This document shows, one piece after another, positions 58,678-64,000 of a stretch of 64,000 bases of DNA. Both the position numbers and the translations under genes were made by a program. The notes under the pieces are model-generated. The model was not told the origin of the DNA and did not search any database. It worked only from the letters and a program-made list of their open reading frames with translations. The DNA is from Acanthosoma haemorrhoidale. Lineage: Eukaryota > Arthropoda > Insecta > Hemiptera > Acanthosomatidae. Position 1 is the stretch's first letter; each line of letters begins with the position of its first letter. The stretch is taken from NCBI GenBank assembly GCA_930367205.1, contig OV884013.1, positions 91,947,333-92,011,332 of the forward strand. The letters are read 5' to 3'.

Positions 58678-59260
58678 TAAACGCATTATTACGTTCGCAA
58701 AAAGGCGCTCTATGGAAGCAGTTAATTGTAACGCAGATCCTAGAAACATCTAGCCTTTCCGGCTACTAGCGCAATCACTGATAACATAGCGCCCATATCG
58801 CTGACCTATGGTTACGTCCTCAGACTGGGTGGATCCAAGGATCGCCTGCCTATAGGTGAGTATCATATCTTGCTGTAGATCTGACAGGCCCGACTTCAGA
58901 TGCCGATCACCTGTGTTACGGCTCCTATTATGAATCAGGGCTATTGGTACTTTCACCTCATCGCGAAGCTACTGCGTCTTCCCACGATACGACTCGCTTA
59001 TTGCGAAATATTACCGACCGTCTTAGCGGCATTTTTACTTCAGAGTATTTGTAAAAGCTATTAAGAGGTTAATTGCGAGTTACATACATCCTATATATTC
59101 TGAGATTTGTAGATTCAGCAGAAAGGACGACTTTGCGACGAATTATGTACGTCCCTGATAACAAGAAAAGAAACGATGTTGAAAACAGTGTAAGCATGTC
59201 ATTATCAAGAATAACAATAAGACGTGGATATAACTGAACATATAATAGCTTAGGAAAGAG

Positions 59261-59314
59261 TCTACAATATATCTTCCCTCTACAATATATCTTCTCTCTA
59301 CAATATACCTTCTC
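59261..59314. repeat. 18 bp tandem triplicate
   Basis: Three successive units of TCTACAATATATCTTCCC form, with one to three changes each, followed by TTCTC. Confidence 0.9.
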
Positions 59315-59660
59315 TTCTCTGTCTCGTTCTAATTCTCCTGCGTCCCTTCAAACTCAATTTTTGCTAATATGCAATGCATCTAGTCTAAAACAAGCAAAAA
59401 GTAACGTTATCGTTCTTGGTTACAGAGAAATCTTGATTGAAGATTTTAATTTAGGAAACAACAAACAAAAAACCTAACGGAAAAACATATTAAAAACTAG
59501 ATAGAAATAGAAATAAAATCTTTTATAAACTATGCCTTAAATGTTTATGTTTGGTTAATTTATCTTCCTTAGTCATATTTTGACGTAATTGATTCTCGCA
59601 TTGTTTACAATTACGCATATAGTTAGTGGTTATTGCTTTTAAAATATCTAGAATATAACC

Positions 59661-60056
59661 TCCAACCACCCTAAACAGTCATTACACTGCGCCACACGTC
59701 CCTATAATCCTCTTCGGAGACTAAAGTGGCAGTGGCCTTGTGACCTGCTATAAATACATGGGAGTCCTGGCAATGGCCAGTTTATCCAATCATGTCCTTA
59801 GCGTCTGTAGCTCTCGCGCTCTTGGTCAGCTTCCACTGGCTCGTGTCCGGTGACGCGTGGGGGCTTACCAAGACTGCTTTATCTTTCGCATGCGAGGGGG
59901 GTGACAATCATGCGGAATTGGGAGGTCTCTGGGCTGTTTGTAAATACTGTATGAATGAGCGAGTAAATGAAGAATGTTAAATATGGTATGAATGAGAACA
60001 TTAAACCCAATTACTTATTGTCCAATAAGACAGATTGTAATTTTATTACAATAAAG
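59661..60056 (+). mobile_element. 5'-truncated copy of the Jockey-type element (short RT remnant plus 3' UTR)
   Basis: It begins with CTCCAACCACCCTAA, matching the HPNPVAQSLHCATHPYNPP region of the frame with a deletion of ~14 bp. It passes CGTGACCTGCTAT-like sequence at about 59737-59751 and carries the UTR with an internal deletion near 59860. The terminal hairpin is GTC-CAATAA-GAC, a paired change from GCC/GGC elsewhere. ACAATAAAG follows. The copy abuts the antisense remnant of another non-LTR element at 60060. Confidence 0.88.
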
Positions 60057-60059
60057 ATT

Positions 60060-60760
60060 TTATTTTAAAGAATCAGCTCTGGATACGTTAGTACAACTAA
60101 CTATTGCAGTGTACTTTGATTTCTCAAATATTATTCTTGGAAACTCAAGCTGGATTACTTGAAGTTTTCTGATATTTAAATTGACCAAGCGCCAACTAAG
60201 TGCTTCGTAAGTTAATATTGACTTTATTTTCAAATTGTAAATGAGTAATTTAGTTTGGATACTTAGCTTAGGATTTCTATAAATGGCAAAACCTATTGAT
60301 ATAACAAATTTTCTGGTAGGGCCTATACGCTTCATTTGTGGCGTGAAAATAAGCCTGCGGTCTAGATAAACCCCAAGGCACTTAACAGAAGATTGCTAAT
60401 CTCATTTTTTATTCCTAAGTACTTTTTGTTTAGTTTTAGATGTTCTTTCGGTGAAAAAAATTGCTTCAATTTTGTTGACAGTTATTTTTGATTTCTACTT
60501 CCAGAAATGCTTATCTAACTTACATGTAGAAGCTTGTAGTCTATTCACAATTGTGTCAAACCTCCAGGACAACGTGAACACAGCTGTGTAGTCCTACTAG
60601 AACCCCTTTGGCGTTAGGTCATTGATAAAGGAATTAAACAGTATCGGCGATAAGACGGACCCCTGCGGCAGTCGGCTGACATTTCTTTACAGTCAGATTT
60701 ATCTTGACCGATAGAAACATACGAGTGATACAGGTCAAGTTCGTATATTAGCCAGATCAG
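60060..60760 (-). pseudogene. Antisense fragment of a second non-LTR element reverse transcriptase
   Basis: Read on the minus strand, RLPQGSVLSPILFN and FINDLTPKG (RT motif B region, ~60600-60680) are followed after a gap by ITVNKIEAIFFTER (~60450-60490), SVKCLGVYLDRRLIFTPQ (~60330-60390) and NPKLSIQTKLLIYNLKIKSI with LTYEALSW (~60180-60290). Frame changes, stops and loss of the FADD/YADD box show that it is dead. The order matches the palm-to-thumb region of Jockey/CR1-like RTs. It differs clearly from the FADD element at 41025, so it is another family. The Jockey-type copy at 59661-60056 adjoins its C-terminal end. Confidence 0.82.
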
Positions 60761-61409
60761 TCGTGATAAACATAAAACCTAATTTTTTGTCACTTATGAA
60801 TCTGTGCGATAAATTTTGGTGAAGTGTGTTTTTCCGTATTTAAAACAAACTGGAGATTTCCTTTTCATTCTTTTATTATACCTAAGTTATCTTATTTATT
60901 TGAACTTCTATTTTCTCTCTACTTTACAGTTTCGTTAGTAAAACAATTTTTACTAAAAAATGTCTTCAATTACTATATATGTAATTAGTACTAATTTGTA
61001 TTTTTCTATACCCGCAATCAGACCTAAAACATTGCCACAAGCTTACGCCTGGTACAAATAAACAACTGTTGACCAGCAAAAAGGTCAAAAATAAGGCAAT
61101 ATTTAGTGAAAATCAACTGGCAGGACGGCGGAAACCTGAATATTAAACAGCTCGGGGCAGTCTTTCATTTGATAATTACTGAATTGTTTCATTAAAAGAT
61201 TCATAATTGTTAATTCATTGTTCGTTGGTTTTTTTGAGTTTTGTTCTTGTATCAGTGTACCGATTGTCAGTTGTCTACTTGAACCTATAGACTTTTATCT
61301 TAAAATATAAACACTAACTAAAAGTTATTAATTAATTACCAATCAGTTAAAAAATAGTCTTCCTATTTTGTTGAGAATACTATGAAATTTAAAAAGTTCT
61401 TAAACATGA

Positions 61410-61482
61410 ATATCTTAGGACCGCAGTGTGCCAATAGGGCAATCGGTCCTGAGCGCGGGTGCGAATCCCACTCTAGGAGGCG
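61410..61482 (+). ncRNA. tRNA-like patch
   Basis: GTGTGCCAATAGGGCA resembles an A-box/D-arm, and GGGTGCGAATCCC is a T-arm with a B-box-like GGTGCGAATCC. The acceptor and anticodon stems are not convincing. It may be a tRNA relic. Confidence 0.35.
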
Positions 61483-62067
61483 TATTATAAAAATACCTGC
61501 CAGTACCATGAATGCTAGAGAAGGGTAGCAGCCTGTACACAGGAAATCCCTCAAGAGATCCCAAATGAAAAATAGACCACACTACGACTCGGAAATGGAC
61601 GAAACGTTCACAACTGTTGCCGATGTATTAAAAAAAACTAAGTAGTCAATTTTGAAAATACTTTTTTTTTCGTTTCCTGAATTATTGATAATACACCACC
61701 TTCTTCCAGGCAGAGCTTTGAAATGAGCGGCCAGTGGTGAACAAGTACTAGGATTACCGGTTAAGATTGTGGATCTTTATCCCTTCATCTTTATGCAAGC
61801 AGGAAGTCCTTTCGCCGGATCTTACACTGCTGACTTAGGAGATTATAGATATGATCCGTTATACTTACCTAGGTTATAGGCTTGGGCCGCTGTAGGCTCT
61901 GTATCAAGTGTTCTATCTGATTTTGATTATCGTTAGCTAACCTAAGCCTATTTCAACTCCATTAGTTTGTCTGTTGGCTGAGATACGGCCTACTTTTCTC
62001 CTCCATCCACCCCATACCCAGGCATGATATAGTTTAAGCAACAAAGGAAAAAAATAATTATGTAGTA

Positions 62068-62270
62068 CTTAATTTCGTACAGTTGTTGAAGGGAGTACCC
62101 TGTACAATATGTAAGTCCCCCAAGGTGGAATGAGAGTGCGAGGGGGGGGGGGGGTTTAAACGTCAATGTTGTGTTTTTCTCAGATATTTCACAAACTAGC
62201 GAGTTAAGTAAAAAGTACTTCATACGTAAAATTAAAGTACACAAAATGTTCTATAAAAATGTTACAATAC
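62068..62270. mobile_element. Partial copy of the fold-back element at 38845
   Basis: ATTTCGTACAGTT, GAGTACCCTGTACAATAT, GAGAGTGCGAGG, a G12 run, AAACTAGCGAGTTAAGTAAA and AAAGTACTTCATACGTAAAA follow the left half of the element at 38845. The right half is only vaguely recognisable (GGAGATAGCGAGCG near 62300). Confidence 0.75.
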
Positions 62271-64000
62271 ATTGTTCCGTTGGGACAATGGCTTAGGAGA
62301 TAGCGAGCGTTAAAAACCCGGAATCTTCACAATTTATGTTAAAGTGTTTTATTCAAGAGAAAAAATATAATATTAAACAAAGAAAAATATTTTTAGTAAA
62401 GACACCAATATTAGTGAAAAACGTTGTATGCACACATCACTAACTACTGTATACGCATATCCCACTGGAGTAAGTCCTGGTTGGAGTAATGCTATGAATG
62501 GAATTAAAACCATCAAGAGTGGATACATTAAAATCTGAGCTATCAAACAAATATAATATAGGTTACTTAGGGCGGTACTCAACTGAATTTAACAACTAAC
62601 ACCCACAAGCTCTTAACAACTCTGGAGTATTTACGATTTCTGTACTTTCCAGAATACTGATTCTTTGGACTCTAATGAATGATATTCTCTGGAGACAATT
62701 TGGTCTATTTCTTTGCATTTTTAGTTCTATTAAACATATATTTTTGTTACATAACTTTTACTATTGTATTAAGTCAACCCACTTGAGCCTAGTTATTCTG
62801 GTTATGCCATCGGTTACAAAGTGTAGTAGTTATCTACTATTTGGTCTAACCGGACCATCTTAATTATTCTTCACGATTCTTTCCCTCCCCCACATACTCC
62901 TTTATACCCATCCACCTTAAGACTACTTCATTTGTGAGCCTTATTACTTGTAGATACTGGCCCCACTAATCCATTTCCAATCAATAAAATCTTCCTACAC
63001 TACACTCACCTCAATTACTAATCTCCATTTCCCTTCCCATATTTTTCTACCTGAACCTCCTCCCATCATCTTGAGGACCCTATACATATTTTTCTACTTC
63101 TTCTACATATGATCCGGGCACCTTCAGTTTCCTTTCAAGCCACGTTTCTCGGAAAAGAAGCCTTCGAGTGAAAATCTATCTATACTCCCAGGCAGGAATC
63201 CGGCTGGAGCCTAGAGCTGAGCAGATGAAAGGAAAGAGAAAGAGATTGACAGAAGATATATGAGCTATTTAAATAAGGCTATAGCGGATGGCCTGCGGAC
63301 AGTTAGAGACGGAAGGTAAGTTACGTATGGGCGTTGGGCAGTGCGCAAGGCGCTTTCTCCGGCAAACCAGGGCTTCAGTGTCTCTTACAATGCACTCGAT
63401 ACACGGACTTTGACCAGAAAAACTTGATCTTGAAAAATCAATGAAAAAATCTTCGTCTGTGAGTCTGTGTAACACACAGATTTGGGTTATAACAGTTGTA
63501 GACAATTATAAGTCATTCGATTTAGAATGAATTCAATTTGAGCAAACAAAAAGTAAAATAAAATATGTGACTTTTTTTTTGTCTGTCTGAATGTCTGAAT
63601 GATTGTTGGAATAATATAGCCTTGAAGAAATTACGCAAGGAAAAAACTTGGTGGAGGTTAGGAGAAGAGAGTTTTGTAGTGGGGTGGGCAAGATTTAATG
63701 TCCAAAGAGATGAGCTCATTACCTAAAGAATACCTCGAAGTTACAAGAATTTTTGATTTGTCTATCTAATCTATAAAAATTCAACAAAAATTGTAAAGTG
63801 TTAGATATCCGATGATGTTCAAATGAGCTGTGACCGATAGACTTTTATAGCCAATGTAAATTAGCGATTGTTTACGCCGGTAATTCGTTTATTTTAGTTA
63901 TTGAAGGAAAAAATTATCATTCATTGTTTAAGCCGAATAAGGGGTCTTGCGCTGACAAGTAATTATCTAACAAAGTACCCTCGTAAAATTTATTATAAAA

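Larger units (their letters stand above)
54667..59260. other. Non-coding, no gene recognised
   Basis: It holds a C13 run (55195-55207), the third SINE-like unit (56047) and two dispersed repeats (58178, 58615). The minus frame 58750-58956 looks moderately protein-like (EVKVPIALIHNRSRNTGDRH), but I do not recognise it. Confidence 0.5.
60761..64000. other. Non-coding, no gene recognised
   Basis: AT-rich with patches of C/T-rich sequence (62880-63120) and the partial fold-back copy at 62068. A minus frame at 63269-63505 spans a GC-balanced patch and is not recognisable. Confidence 0.5.

Noticed and set aside
58750..58956. Minus-strand frame with moderately protein-like sequence
   Set aside because: 68 codons without a recognisable domain; kept only as a remark in the gene-less stretch.
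61868..61885. ATACTTACCTAGG resembling the 5' end of U1 snRNA
   Set aside because: Only ~11 bases match and the following stem sequences of U1 are absent.

Overview
The window is AT-rich, repeat-dense eukaryotic DNA that I read as arthropod, most likely insect. The reasons are a Jockey-type non-LTR retrotransposon, a mariner-type miniature element, a U2 spliceosomal RNA remnant, LTRs with TATA plus Inr-like (TCAG) core promoters, and many AT-rich gene-less stretches. I found no host protein-coding gene I would defend. The only candidate is an ATG-less open frame at 3586-3942 (minus), which I do not recognise. The species cannot be named from this; a hemipteran-like genome is a guess.

The best-supported coding sequence is a 5'-truncated Jockey-type element at 41025-43610 with an 801-codon open frame (end of the endonuclease, complete reverse transcriptase), flanked by 14-15 bp target-site duplications. 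At least eight further 3' fragments of this family lie at 4378-4694, 15848-16331, 20257-20572, 20785-20908, 22860-23092 (minus), 26614-27360, 50358-50672 and 59661-60056, with two weaker scraps. They share a 3' UTR ending in a small stem-loop and an AATAAAG-like signal. Two copies are followed by the same foreign ~165 bp segment. A second non-LTR lineage is present as decayed antisense fragments (28690-29300 and 60060-60760), and an RNase H scrap of a non-LTR element lies at 1606-1731.

LTR elements are represented by three solo-LTR-like copies. One is at 18792-19348, bounded by near-identical 5 bp repeats. The other two form a related pair at 31745-32594 (minus) and 53845-54666 (plus). In the minus copy a short CT run has expanded to a ~175 bp (GA)n tract. 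DNA-transposon relics include a 109 bp mariner-type MITE (23730-23838), a 94 bp fold-back (52501-52594), a ~390 bp fold-back element with poly-G/poly-C arms (38845-39235, partial copy 62068-62270), a pair of TA-targeted MITEs (20084-20245, 43771-43948) and a large divergent inverted pair (15597-16480 and 17215-17620), one arm of which was invaded by the Jockey element. A tandem SINE-like pair lies at 37790-38202.

RNA-related sequences are a 5'-truncated U2 snRNA on the minus strand (37166-37319) and three tRNA-like patches. The remaining sequence is AT-rich non-coding DNA with homopolymer runs, minisatellites and low-copy dispersed repeats. Nothing suggests genes acting together; the window reads as a layered deposit of mobile elements.
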